Shown piece by piece: positions 17,339 to 25,636 of a stretch of DNA of 64,000 bases. How positions within the stretch are numbered: position 1 is the first letter of the stretch; every line of letters starts with the position of its first letter. The position numbers were made by a program, and so were the translations under genes. Origin of the DNA: G963665185 sp049723905 (GTDB taxonomy: Bacteria > Desulfobacterota > Desulfovibrionia > Desulfovibrionales > Desulfovibrionaceae); NCBI RefSeq assembly GCF_049723905.1, contig NZ_JBJKFD010000001.1, positions 1,426,001-1,490,000 on the forward strand, given 5' to 3'. Below the pieces are notes generated by a model, which had not been told where the DNA came from, searched no databases, and saw nothing but the letters and a program-made list of their open reading frames with translations.

Positions 17339-18009
17339 TGCCTTTTGATTTTTGGGAAATTCTCTGTGACAGGGGGACATTGTTCCCCCTGTTGCTTACC
17401 GCCAAGGTTATTCTGGTTTCCGGCGGCCTGCTCATGGTTTTCGGTGTTCTGCTCGGCTACTACCTTTCACGCCCGAACTCTCCCCTGCGCGGCGTCATCG
17501 ACTTTCTCGTAACCATGCCCCTGGTCTTCCCCCCCATTGCCACCGGGTTCGCCCTGCTGCTGCTTCTCGGTCGCGACGGACCGCTGGGCAAAGCCCTGGG
17601 CCTGGAACTCGTCTTCAACTTTCAGGGCGTGGCCCTGGCTTCCTTTGTGGCCGGGCTTCCGCTCATGGTGAAGCCGGTGGAGGCCGCCTTCAAGGGCTGC
17701 TCGCGCCAACTCTCGGAAATTGCCTACGTACTCGGTAAAAACGAGTGGCAGACCTTCTACCTGGTGCTTCTGCCCAACGTACGCCGCAGCATTGCGGCAG
17801 GCTGGTTTCTTGCCATTGGACGAAGCGTGGGAGAAGTGGGTATAACCCTCATGCTCGGCGGCAACGTGGTGGGCAAAACCAACACGCTGTCCCTGGAAAT
17901 TTTCAATTCCGTTTTTAGCGGAGAATTCGACCGGGCCATTGTTATGACCTGTCTGATCGGCTCCATTTCCCTGCTCATTTTCCTGGTGCTCAGACGACTC
18001 TCGCAATGA
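17338..18009 (+). CDS. Second molybdate-type ABC permease (223 aa)
   Basis: A ModB-like inner-membrane permease with about five to six helices. The coupling loop is SEIAYVLGKNEWQTFYLVLLP, followed by GRSVGEVGITLMLGGNVVGK, the same motif as HSLGEFGVILMVGG in the first permease. TAA of the preceding binding-protein gene shares its last base with this ATG, so the pair is translated together. It has no neighbouring ATPase, so sharing ModC at 15844-16563 is the simplest reading. Confidence 0.88.
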   Translation: MPFDFWEILCDRGTLFPLLLTAKVILVSGGLLMVFGVLLGYYLSRPNSPLRGVIDFLVTMPLVFPPIATGFALLLLLGRDGPLGKALGLELVFNFQGVALASFVAGLPLMVKPVEAAFKGCSRQLSEIAYVLGKNEWQTFYLVLLPNVRRSIAAGWFLAIGRSVGEVGITLMLGGNVVGKTNTLSLEIFNSVFSGEFDRAIVMTCLIGSISLLIFLVLRRLSQ

Positions 18010-18047
18010 ATACCGCCCGCGCCGCAACCTCAAAAAGGATTCGCGCC

Positions 18048-18773
18048 ATGTCTCAGACATTGGAAACCCTGCGCAACAAGACCCTGGAAATATGGAAGGA
18101 GAACGGCCTGCTCGACGAAGACGTCACCGTCACGGCCCGCGCCCTATCCGTTGAAGAAGCCATCGGCAAGCCCGACGGTACGGATTTTCCCATTCAGAAA
18201 GGCAAGGAACAGTTGGTGGAAGCCCTGTTCAAAGGCGAAAAGGGCCAGGCCTTTACCGACGAATTCCGCCATTACAAGGCCAAGCTCGGAGAAGTTGCCG
18301 ACCTGCCTCTGGACAACAACCGCAACCGGGGCATCTTCATTTCCGTACTCAACGCGGTAATGCGCAGCCTGGGCAAAACCCAAAACACCATCCATTGCCG
18401 CAACACCGGCCCCACCACCTGTTCCAAGCAACTGGCGGAGCATGTCAAAGCCACCTACGGCACCCCCAATATTACCCTGGCCGGATGCCAGCCCGCCATG
18501 ATCCAGGCCCTCAAGGACCACTTTCCCCTGCGCGTGCTGGATATGGACCCGGATAATATAGGGCAGGAGCGGCGCGGCGTGCTGATCGAAGGGCCGGAAA
18601 CCACGGACGATGCCATCAAATGGGCCGACCTGCTGCTCGTTACCGGAACCACCATTGCCAACGACACCATAGACGCCTTTCTGGAAGGCACTCCCGTGCT
18701 GTTTTATGGAACCACCATTGCCGGTTCTGCGGAAATCATGGGCTGGAAGCGATTCTGTCCGGCTTCAGAATAA
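18048..18773 (+). CDS. DUF4213/DUF364-type putative metal-chelation protein (241 aa)
   Basis: Resembles proteins with an enolase-N-like domain followed by a Rossmann-like DUF364 domain that is thought to bind metals. The conserved C-terminal region reads ITLAGCQPAMIQALKDHFPL, VLDMDPDNIGQ, DLLLVTGTTIANDTIDAFLE and PVLFYGTTIAGSAEIMGW. It has cysteines in HCRNTGPTTCSKQ and AGCQP. The start at 18048 has AAGGA nine bases upstream and lies 38 bases after the permease gene. As the last gene before a terminator it belongs to the molybdate/tungstate operon, which suggests a role in handling imported metal. The biochemical function is unknown. Confidence 0.8.
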   Translation: MSQTLETLRNKTLEIWKENGLLDEDVTVTARALSVEEAIGKPDGTDFPIQKGKEQLVEALFKGEKGQAFTDEFRHYKAKLGEVADLPLDNNRNRGIFISVLNAVMRSLGKTQNTIHCRNTGPTTCSKQLAEHVKATYGTPNITLAGCQPAMIQALKDHFPLRVLDMDPDNIGQERRGVLIEGPETTDDAIKWADLLLVTGTTIANDTIDAFLEGTPVLFYGTTIAGSAEIMGWKRFCPASE

Positions 18774-18809
18774 GCAATCAAAAAGTCTTTTTTTTCCTTA
18801 AAACCGTCT

Positions 18810-18844
18810 AAAAAAGGTGAAAACATTTGTTTTCACCTTTTTTT
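18810..18844 (+). terminator. Rho-independent terminator of the mod operon
   Basis: AAAGGTGAAAACA and TGTTTTCACCTTT form a stem with a tiny loop, followed by a run of T. It lies 37 bases past the DUF364 gene. The A-run on the left arm also gives a T-run on the other strand. Confidence 0.85.
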
Positions 18845-18947
18845 CATACTTTCGTATTCCCAAACAGCTAGTAACAAGGCATCATTCCCTAAAAATTATA
18901 GCTCCCAGACTGTTGTTCATGTTATGGCGAGGAAAAGGAGAAACAGC

Positions 18948-20006
18948 ATGCCAATCTCGACTCTGATCCCAATGCCGGACTCAATTCCAGTGGGAAGCAG
19001 CTGGTTTGAAGGTCTGACCATCTTCACATTCGCCCTCCATATTCTGCTGGTGAACATACTTGTTGGGGGGACGGTCTTGTCGCTGTTCCTGAACCGAAAA
19101 GATGCAAACGGCGCGGCTGCCCAGCTTTCCCAAAAACTGCCCACTGTTTTTGCCCTGGCAGTCAACCTCGGTGTTGCGCCACTGCTGTTTCTGCAGGTTG
19201 TATACGGACAATTTTTCTATACCAGCTCCATCCTCTCGGCCGGACTGTGGCTGAGTGTCATTGTGCTGCTCATTGCAGGATACGCAGCACTTTACGTCAA
19301 CCAGGCCCGCAACCAGGCCGCTCCCGGCACTGGCACCCCCTGGCTGTGGTTCGCGTTTATCGTGATGCTCTGCATAGGCGTGGAGCTCTCCACGGTCATG
19401 TCCACGATGATCCGCCCGGAAGCATGGGTGGCCTATGTCGGCCGGGCCAAGGGCTTTATCCTCAATTTTTCCGACCCGACATTCATCCCGCGTTTTCTGC
19501 ACTTTTTCTTCGCGTCACTGGCTGTTGGCGGCCTGAGCGTTGCCCTGCTTGTGCACTATAAAAAGTCCAAGGGGCAGAAGATGGACGAAACCGACTCCCG
19601 CCTGGGCATGAAGATTTTCGTCATCGCCACCTGCCTGCAGATGGCAACGGGCATCTGGTGGCTGCTTTCGCTCAAGCAACCTGTCATGCTCCGCTTTATG
19701 GGCGGCAACACCATGGCGACAATTATGCTGGCGGCCGGACTTATTTTCGCCGTAGCAGCCCTGATAGCCGGAGTAGGACGCAAGCCATTGCAAACTGCAA
19801 TCTGGACAGGATTGACAGTGCTGACCATGGCCGTACTCCGAGACATCGTACGCAACGCCAGTCTGGACCCCTGGTTTTCTCCGGAAAACCTGGAAGTTAC
19901 AGGAGATACTTCATCCTTTGCGCTGTTCATCGTCACCCTGATCGTTGGCCTGGCAGTCATCCTCTACATGCTGAAACTCGGCTTCCGGAAAAATAGGGAG
20001 GCGTAG
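18948..20006 (+). CDS. bd-oxidase-like membrane subunit (352 aa, about nine helices)
   Basis: An integral membrane protein that looks like a remote relative of cytochrome bd oxidase subunit I. H31 lies in the first helix (TFALHILLVNILVGG) and H185 in FIPRFLHFFFASLAVGG. These are placed like the b-haem ligands of CydA, with the same spacing to glycine pairs. The GRQPW quinol-loop motif of canonical CydA is absent. There is no c-haem motif. The start at 18948 has AAGGAG at seven bases. The stop is two bases before the next gene, which encodes a paralogous membrane domain fused to a multihaem cytochrome, so the two probably form one complex with two CydA-like halves. This is inference. Confidence 0.65.
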   Translation: MPISTLIPMPDSIPVGSSWFEGLTIFTFALHILLVNILVGGTVLSLFLNRKDANGAAAQLSQKLPTVFALAVNLGVAPLLFLQVVYGQFFYTSSILSAGLWLSVIVLLIAGYAALYVNQARNQAAPGTGTPWLWFAFIVMLCIGVELSTVMSTMIRPEAWVAYVGRAKGFILNFSDPTFIPRFLHFFFASLAVGGLSVALLVHYKKSKGQKMDETDSRLGMKIFVIATCLQMATGIWWLLSLKQPVMLRFMGGNTMATIMLAAGLIFAVAALIAGVGRKPLQTAIWTGLTVLTMAVLRDIVRNASLDPWFSPENLEVTGDTSSFALFIVTLIVGLAVILYMLKLGFRKNREA

Positions 20007-20008
20007 CC

Positions 20009-22642
20009 ATGGAATATCCTATCTGGGAACTCACCACATTCGGCGGCGGTTTCTTCATTGCCCTGGTTTCGGTCTTCCACGTTTTTCTGGCCCATTTTGC
20101 CGTAGGCGGCGGGCTTTTTCTTCCGGTCTTTGAAGGCAAGGCCTATAAGGAAAATTCTCCGGCCCTGCTGGAATACGTCAAAAAACACACCCGTTTTTTC
20201 CTTCTGGTCACCATGGTTCTGGGCGGCATGTCCGGTGTGGGCATCTGGTTCACCATTTCCGTGCTCGCCCCGCAGGCGACCTCGCGTCTCATCCATACCT
20301 TTGTTTTCGGATGGGCTGCCGAGTGGGTCTGCTTTCTGGCGGAAATAGCGGCTCTGCTGATCTACTATTACCGGTTCGACAAAATGTCGCCAAAGGACCA
20401 TCAGATTGTCGGCTGGCTATATTTTGTCTTTGCCTGGCTGTCCCTGTTCTTTGTCAACGGCATCATCGGTTATATGCTCACGCCGGGCAAATGGCTCACC
20501 ACCGAGAATTTCTGGGACGGATTCCTCAACCCTTCCTTCTGGCCTTCCCTGTTTTTCCGTACCTTTCTGGCGGCCACCATTGCCGGTCTGTTCGGCTTCA
20601 TCACGGCCCATTGGGTCAAGGATGACAAGGCCAGGGAGAGCATCTACAAAACCTGCGTCCGCTGGACCACCATCCCCCTGGTTCTGGCCTTGCTCAGCGG
20701 CTGGTGGTATTTGGGCGTATTGCCGCAGGAGGCACTCGCACGGTTGGCCTTGCGCGCGTCCCTCATAACCGAATTTTACGAACTCATCCCGATTTTTGCT
20801 GCCGGTATTTTTGTGCTGGGCGCACTCATGCTGGTGCGGCTGCCACAAAATGCCCGTTTTGCCCTGTCCCTGGTTCTTCTTTTGCTTGGCCTGGGATTCA
20901 TAGGGTCTTTCGAGTTTCTGCGCGAAGCCGCGCGCAAGCCCTATCTGGTGCACGGCTACCTCTATTCCAACCAGATCAAGGTGGACGACGTCCAACGCCT
21001 GGACGCCCAGGGAGTGCTGGCAAACGCCAAGTGGGTTGCCTACCGCAACCCCACCGACGATCCCATGGCCGCAGGCCAGGAGCTTTTCCAGCTGCAATGC
21101 GCATCCTGCCACTCCATCGGCGGGCCCATGAACAACATCATCCCGCTGACGAAAAAATACCCCCTGACGGGCATGGATGCCAAACTCTCGGGCATAGGCA
21201 AGCTCTCGCCCATGATGCCGCCCTTTGTGGGCACACTTCAGGAACGCCGGGCCCTGGCCACCTACATCGTGGAAGGGATCAACAACAATCCTCCAGGGGA
21301 GAATATTCCCTTTGCGGCTGTGGACCTGCCCGTGGAAATTCCCCCCTTTGACTCGGAAAAGGACGAATACGTCCTTTTGACTTGGAACAACCTGGGCATG
21401 CACTGCATTTCGGACAGCTATTCCGAATGGGTGCTCCTGCCACCTGCCAACGACATCTTCGGCCAGCTCATCAGGCGAGGCCCCCTTCCTGAAGTGGTCA
21501 CCGAAGGCGTACGCCTCACCTACAAGGTGGAGCCGGGCTTTGAGGAACCGGCAAAGCTTTGCGACTTCTGGACACACGTCAAGAGCCTCTTCGGTGCCCA
21601 ACCGCCGGACAACATAGGGCTGGCAGGCAACGGACTGACCGGAGAACTCAAATACCATAAAGAGCACCAATACTTCGAGGCCGCTATGATCCCGGTGACA
21701 CCCTACCCTGCGAGTAGGGGGTATAATCCCTACCCGATATTCACCATTACGGCGCAGGATGCGAAAACCGGCAAGGTGCTGGCTGTAAGCAAGACCGTGG
21801 CTCCCACCTCCACGGAAATGGGCTGCAAGAATTGTCACGGAGGGCAGTGGAAGGTGGATGATCTGGCAGGCATATCCCAGGCGACAGGACGGGACGTGAT
21901 CATGTCGCACGACCGCCTGTCCAACACCAATCTGGTGGCCGAAGCCAAGGCCGGGTCTCCCAAGCTCTGCCAAAGCTGCCACCCCGACCCGGTGCTCAAG
22001 TCCGAAGGCAAGCCGGGACTCAAGCTGCTGAACCTGCCCGCCGCCATCCATGGCTTCCACGCCAACTTCCTGGGAGGCCGGGGCTCGGAAGCCTGTACCT
22101 ACTGCCACCCCAACCGGCCGGACGGCCCCACCAAATGTTTGCGCGGCCTGCATGGCACAGCGGACATAGGTTGTGTCCGCTGCCATGGATACATGGAAGA
22201 CCACGCCCTTTCCCTGCTCAAACACGAGAAGGAACAAGGCAAGCCGGGTGCCGAACGGCTGATGCGCCACCTCCGGCCCAGAATGGCCGAGAGCGTGGAA
22301 GCCATCAACCCACGCATCCCCTGGCTACAGGAACCGAACTGCTCCACATGCCATGAAGATTACGAAACCAAGCCGGACAAGCAGACCGCAGTTGCCTTCA
22401 ACACCTGGACCAAAGGCGGCGCCCAGCTCTACCGGTTTACCCAGGATGATCTCGGGGCAGTCATGTGCATCGCCTGCCACAACAGCCCGCACGCCAATTA
22501 CCCGGCCATCAACGAATACGGAAAGAACCGGGACAATATCGCTCCCCTGCAATACCAGGGCACCAACAGAGCCATCGGAGCACAGCAGAATTGTGCGGTC
22601 TGCCACCAGCAGGATATGGACTTCAATGCACACCATCCGTAG
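20009..22642 (+). CDS. bd-like membrane domain fused to an octahaem cytochrome c (877 aa)
   Basis: The N-terminal ~310 residues are membrane-embedded and bd-like. They have H24 and H29 in helix 1 (FHVFLAHFAVGGG), GGMSGVGIWFTIS, and two acidic residues one helix turn-pair apart (E105 and E112 in WAAEWVCFLAEIA). Eight CxxCH motifs follow: CASCH (about 365), CKNCH (607), CQSCH (655), CTYCH (697), CVRCH (723), CSTCH (779), CIACH (821) and CAVCH (863). The first sits in a class I cytochrome-like segment. A haem-free domain (about 450-600, NLGMHCISDSYSEW) separates it from a cluster of seven haems. The c-domain should be periplasmic. The position where the partner has H185 is R here (SLFFRTFLAATIAG). 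The role is probably electron exchange between membrane carriers and periplasmic haems; oxygen reduction is not shown. Confidence 0.75.
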   Translation: MEYPIWELTTFGGGFFIALVSVFHVFLAHFAVGGGLFLPVFEGKAYKENSPALLEYVKKHTRFFLLVTMVLGGMSGVGIWFTISVLAPQATSRLIHTFVFGWAAEWVCFLAEIAALLIYYYRFDKMSPKDHQIVGWLYFVFAWLSLFFVNGIIGYMLTPGKWLTTENFWDGFLNPSFWPSLFFRTFLAATIAGLFGFITAHWVKDDKARESIYKTCVRWTTIPLVLALLSGWWYLGVLPQEALARLALRASLITEFYELIPIFAAGIFVLGALMLVRLPQNARFALSLVLLLLGLGFIGSFEFLREAARKPYLVHGYLYSNQIKVDDVQRLDAQGVLANAKWVAYRNPTDDPMAAGQELFQLQCASCHSIGGPMNNIIPLTKKYPLTGMDAKLSGIGKLSPMMPPFVGTLQERRALATYIVEGINNNPPGENIPFAAVDLPVEIPPFDSEKDEYVLLTWNNLGMHCISDSYSEWVLLPPANDIFGQLIRRGPLPEVVTEGVRLTYKVEPGFEEPAKLCDFWTHVKSLFGAQPPDNIGLAGNGLTGELKYHKEHQYFEAAMIPVTPYPASRGYNPYPIFTITAQDAKTGKVLAVSKTVAPTSTEMGCKNCHGGQWKVDDLAGISQATGRDVIMSHDRLSNTNLVAEAKAGSPKLCQSCHPDPVLKSEGKPGLKLLNLPAAIHGFHANFLGGRGSEACTYCHPNRPDGPTKCLRGLHGTADIGCVRCHGYMEDHALSLLKHEKEQGKPGAERLMRHLRPRMAESVEAINPRIPWLQEPNCSTCHEDYETKPDKQTAVAFNTWTKGGAQLYRFTQDDLGAVMCIACHNSPHANYPAINEYGKNRDNIAPLQYQGTNRAIGAQQNCAVCHQQDMDFNAHHP

Positions 22643-22711
22643 GCCAACACGGAAACAAGCAAACGCCTTCTAACGGACGGTACATGCAGCCATAACAACC
22701 GGAGAAAAATC

Positions 22712-22743
22712 AAATCCCGGTCCGAAAATTCGGGCCGGGATTT
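22712..22743 (+). terminator. Terminator after the octahaem fusion gene
   Basis: AAATCCCGGTCCG pairs with CGGGCCGGGATTT (one G-U pair, six-base loop) and is followed by TTC. It lies about 70 bases past the stop at 22642. It separates the bd-like pair from the rhodanese gene, which therefore has its own promoter or depends on read-through. Confidence 0.8.
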
Positions 22744-22815
22744 TCATTGCCGAACATCACCTGCAATGCAATGTGAATGAACGAAGTCCTCCGGGAGATA
22801 TGATGTAATCACAAC

Positions 22816-22844
22816 CAGTTGTCTTTTCTATCAAAAGACAACTG
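22816..22844. repeat. Perfect 12-bp inverted repeat upstream of the triple rhodanese gene
   Basis: CAGTTGTCTTTT (22816-22827) and its exact complement AAAAGACAACTG (22833-22844) around the loop CTATC. There is no T-run after it on the plus strand, so it does not look like a terminator for the upstream gene. It lies 210 bases before the ATG at 23054, in a 310-base AT-rich gap with no other feature. It could be an operator or an RNA stem-loop. Confidence 0.5.
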
Positions 22845-23053
22845 AGCGGCCTTCAACAAGGCATGTCATCAATTTTCACAGTTCGCATTTAAGATACTAA
22901 ATACCGTAAAAATCGACCTTATAAATATGGTATGAAGCGTAAAAGAACGTTTCTGTGTTTGACGAAAAAGCAAGCAAAGCAGTATTGCCTTCGGCAACGA
23001 TGACTTCCCTTTTTTATCCATTCTCTTTTTACACAATGTACCGGAGAAATTCC

Positions 23054-24400
23054 ATGAAGACATGCGTCCGCCTTATGCTCGCCGTTGTACAAACTATATG
23101 TCTGGCCGCTTTTGCGTGGGCAGGAGACATCCCTCATATCGATACGGCAAAAGTCAGCAAAGCCTTGTCGCAAAACGATTGGATGGTCGTGGACACCCGC
23201 CTGAACGATGCCTTCAACGGCTGGAGACTTGATGGAGTAAAGCGAGGAGGACACATTACCGGTGCTGTGGATTTTTCTGCAAACTGGTTGAAAGTCGACG
23301 CCAAAAATCTGGAAGCCTTGCTGCAGGAAGCCATGGACAACAAAGGCCTCCGTCCGGAAAAGAATGTGGTGCTCTACGATGCCACAGGCAAAGACGCAGC
23401 GGCCGTTGCCGCCTATCTGCAAAAAAAGGGCTTCGGCAAACTGTACTTCTATGATGTGAAACAATGGGCTGCCGATCCCTCCCTGCCTATGACATCCTAT
23501 CCCAAATACCGGCAGCTGGTTCCGGCAGTCGTGCTCAAGGAAGTCGTCGACGGAAAGGTTCCGGAAACGTTTGATAAGAACAAGAAAATCATCGTTATCG
23601 AGGCCAGCTGGGGCGAAGAAAAAACATCATATGCCAAGGGACACATCCCCGGCACCTTTCACATCAATACGGACCGGATAGAACCGCCCACAAAAACCGA
23701 ACCGGTCATGTGGGTGCTGGGAGACGATGCAACGCTGAAACAGGTCGCCCTCGATTCCGGCATCACCCGTAACGACACCGTCATCGTAACCAGTGAAGAA
23801 CCCCTGGCAGCCTTCCGTGTCGCCACGGTGCTGCGCTACATTGGCGTGGACGACGTTCGGGTGCTCAACGGCGGCACACTGGCCTGGACATTGGCCGGAT
23901 TCAAGCTGGAAACCAAACGCCATGCTCCAACGCCTGTTAAAGATTTCGGCGGCACAATTCCAGGCCATCCCGATGTTATCGATACCATGGAGGAAACCAA
24001 GGCCGGTCTTGCCCATCCTGATACGTTCACCCTGGTGGACAACCGCACCTGGAAGGAACATATCGGGGAAATCACCGGATATTCCTACCACAAGATCAAA
24101 GGCCGCATTCCCGGCTCTGTTTACGGATATGCCGGGAAGAACAGCGCGTACGACCTGGACTACTTCCGCAATCCCGACAAGACCATGCGCAACGCCGAAG
24201 AGTTTCTGGCGTTATGGAAAAAGCAGGGCATCGACACCACCAAGCACCTGTCCTTCATGTGTGGCAGCGGCTGGCGGGTGGCTGAAATTTACTACTACGC
24301 AGACACCATCGGCCTGCCGGATATCGCCATTTTCAGTGATGGATGGATCGGCTGGAGCAACACCCCCGGCAATCCCATTGTGACCGGGGTACCCAAATAA
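23054..24400 (+). CDS. Periplasmic triple rhodanese-domain protein (448 aa)
   Basis: Three rhodanese-like domains in tandem after a signal peptide (about 1-23, LAAFAWA-G). Domain 1 spans about 28-140 (MVVDTRL), domain 2 about 155-290 (GHIPGTFHINTDR, VLNGGTLAW) and domain 3 about 300-445 (TLVDNRTWKEH, GRIPGSVYG). Only domain 3 has a catalytic loop, C403-GSGWR, and C403 is the only cysteine in the predicted mature protein. The first two domains are structural or bind without catalysis. The enzyme probably carries sulfane sulfur (thiosulfate or polysulfide) in the periplasm. The start at 23054 has GGAG seven bases upstream. It is followed by one base and then a small membrane protein gene. Confidence 0.88.
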   Translation: MKTCVRLMLAVVQTICLAAFAWAGDIPHIDTAKVSKALSQNDWMVVDTRLNDAFNGWRLDGVKRGGHITGAVDFSANWLKVDAKNLEALLQEAMDNKGLRPEKNVVLYDATGKDAAAVAAYLQKKGFGKLYFYDVKQWAADPSLPMTSYPKYRQLVPAVVLKEVVDGKVPETFDKNKKIIVIEASWGEEKTSYAKGHIPGTFHINTDRIEPPTKTEPVMWVLGDDATLKQVALDSGITRNDTVIVTSEEPLAAFRVATVLRYIGVDDVRVLNGGTLAWTLAGFKLETKRHAPTPVKDFGGTIPGHPDVIDTMEETKAGLAHPDTFTLVDNRTWKEHIGEITGYSYHKIKGRIPGSVYGYAGKNSAYDLDYFRNPDKTMRNAEEFLALWKKQGIDTTKHLSFMCGSGWRVAEIYYYADTIGLPDIAIFSDGWIGWSNTPGNPIVTGVPK

Positions 24401-24401
24401 C

Positions 24402-24821
24402 ATGTGGGCATTGCCGCGCCTGCTCAGTATGTTCATCAGCCTTTTGCAGGCAGGATTGGTTCTGGTCCTGGCCGGATTGGAATATCTTTCCGGGTACAAG
24501 GCTGGCGTCATGCAACACCTGTATTTCAACAAGGTGCACTACACCAATACGCTGTACAGGCCGGGGCTCATGGTTTGGCATGTCGCCATCCTGCTGGTTG
24601 TTTCGGCAGGCGTATACGCCTTTGTGTCGCGCAAAAGCACCATTCCAAGGCTGGCGCGCTGGTGGTACGCTGGGTTAACCGTGGCCTCCGCAGCTGTTTT
24701 TATTTTACCGTTTTTTCGTGCGTACAACGGATATGCCTACATGCTGATGGGCGCTCAGATTTGTGTCGCCCTGGAATGGACACGAACCATGCTGGTGTAC
24801 GCAATGAAAAAACAGCGGTAG
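24402..24821 (+). CDS. Small membrane protein, about four helices (139 aa)
   Basis: Unrecognised family. Hydrophobic segments at about 8-28, 57-77, 86-106 and 110-130 predict four membrane passes. A loop between the first two reads KAGVMQHLYFNKVHYTNTLY. The ATG is one base after the stop of the triple rhodanese gene, so the two are co-transcribed. It ends before a strong terminator at 24847-24880. H39, H46 and H60 could be haem or metal ligands, but nothing shows this. A membrane partner for the periplasmic sulfurtransferase is the most natural guess. Confidence 0.7.
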   Translation: MWALPRLLSMFISLLQAGLVLVLAGLEYLSGYKAGVMQHLYFNKVHYTNTLYRPGLMVWHVAILLVVSAGVYAFVSRKSTIPRLARWWYAGLTVASAAVFILPFFRAYNGYAYMLMGAQICVALEWTRTMLVYAMKKQR

Positions 24822-24846
24822 CAAACGGTCAAACGCTCACAACAAA

Positions 24847-24880
24847 AAAGAAGCCCGAAACAATCGTCTCGGGCTTCTTT
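24847..24880. terminator. Bidirectional terminator between convergent genes
   Basis: AAAGAAGCCCGA pairs perfectly with TCGGGCTTCTTT around a ten-base loop, with A-run and T-run flanks on both strands. It lies between the rightward membrane-protein gene (stop 24821) and the leftward Dabb gene (stop 24914). Confidence 0.88.
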
Positions 24881-24913
24881 CATTGCATGGTTCCGTTCAA
24901 ATCTCTTGGTCTG

Positions 24914-25216
24914 CTACACCTCGTAGTCCACCACCCGCCGCTCCGTGGCAACGCTGCTGATAAACCCTACCACGGCCTGGTGCGCAGGATGCACCTGATA
25001 GGCATCCAGCTCTTCACGGGTATTGAACGTGGAATACAGCACGGCATCGCTCGCTCCGTCCGAGGTGTTGAAATTGGCCCCGAGTTCAAGCTCGATGGCA
25101 CCGGGCACCTCGCCCTTGAGAGCTTCCAAACGCTTTTTCATTTCCGCGACAATTCCGGCCTTGTCCATACCTTCGGCACTGTCTTTGACGCGCCACATGA
25201 CGATGTGCTTGATCAT
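24914..25216 (-). CDS. Dabb-family (stress-responsive A/B barrel) protein (100 aa)
   Basis: A small cytoplasmic ferredoxin-like barrel protein. The family pattern starts MIKHIVMWRVKD, with the conserved histidine at residue 4, and continues through ELELGANFNTSDGASDAVLYSTF and ELDAYQVHPAHQAVVGFI to the C-terminal strand VVDYEV. Dabb proteins usually form dimers; enzymatic roles are known for a few members only. The gene lies 25 bases downstream of the zinc-motif gene and is the last one before the terminator at 24847-24880. Precise function unknown. Confidence 0.88.
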   Translation of the reverse strand: MIKHIVMWRVKDSAEGMDKAGIVAEMKKRLEALKGEVPGAIELELGANFNTSDGASDAVLYSTFNTREELDAYQVHPAHQAVVGFISSVATERRVVDYEV

Positions 25217-25241
25217 GAGTTCTCGCTTTTCGGGTCGGTGG

Positions 25242-25613
25242 TTAGTTGGCGTTGCTCTTGTTGAGTTCGTTGCGATGCTCGGGGCAAAGCCAGACCACCC
25301 GACGCTTGCGGGTGTCGAAGTGCGGAGCGGAGCCGTGCTCCAGTCCGCAGATCGTGCAGGGCTTGGTCAGCTCGCCCATGGGAAAGTATCCGTTGCTGCG
25401 CAACTTGCGCACGAAATGCATGATCTTGCTGTACACAGGGTGCTCGCCGTAGCGTTCGCGATCGCGCTTGGCGAGCTGCCCGTCCTTTTGCAGTTGCACG
25501 GCAATGGTCCTGATGCGTTCCATGCGGCTGGATTTTTTGTTCATAATGATATTTACGGGTTCGCCCCAACGGCAAATCACGCGGTTTCTTGTTTTATCGT
25601 AATGGAGAATCAT
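25242..25613 (-). CDS. Small protein with CxxC...CxxH zinc-type motif (123 aa)
   Basis: Not recognised by name. The middle is basic and helical (RMERIRTIAVQLQKDGQLAK, RERYGEHPVYSKIMHFVRKL). The C-terminal third holds PCTICGL and VWLCPEHRNEL, a CxxC-x~20-CxxH arrangement that would bind one zinc ion. The start at 25613 has GGAGGGAGG directly upstream; an internal ATG at 25544 has no such site. It lies 23 bases after the FMN dehydrogenase gene and before the Dabb gene in the same direction. A nucleic-acid-binding or adaptor role is possible but unproven. Confidence 0.7.
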   Translation of the reverse strand: MILHYDKTRNRVICRWGEPVNIIMNKKSSRMERIRTIAVQLQKDGQLAKRDRERYGEHPVYSKIMHFVRKLRSNGYFPMGELTKPCTICGLEHGSAPHFDTRKRRVVWLCPEHRNELNKSNAN

Positions 25614-25636
25614 GGCCTCCCTCCTTGCGCTCCTCC

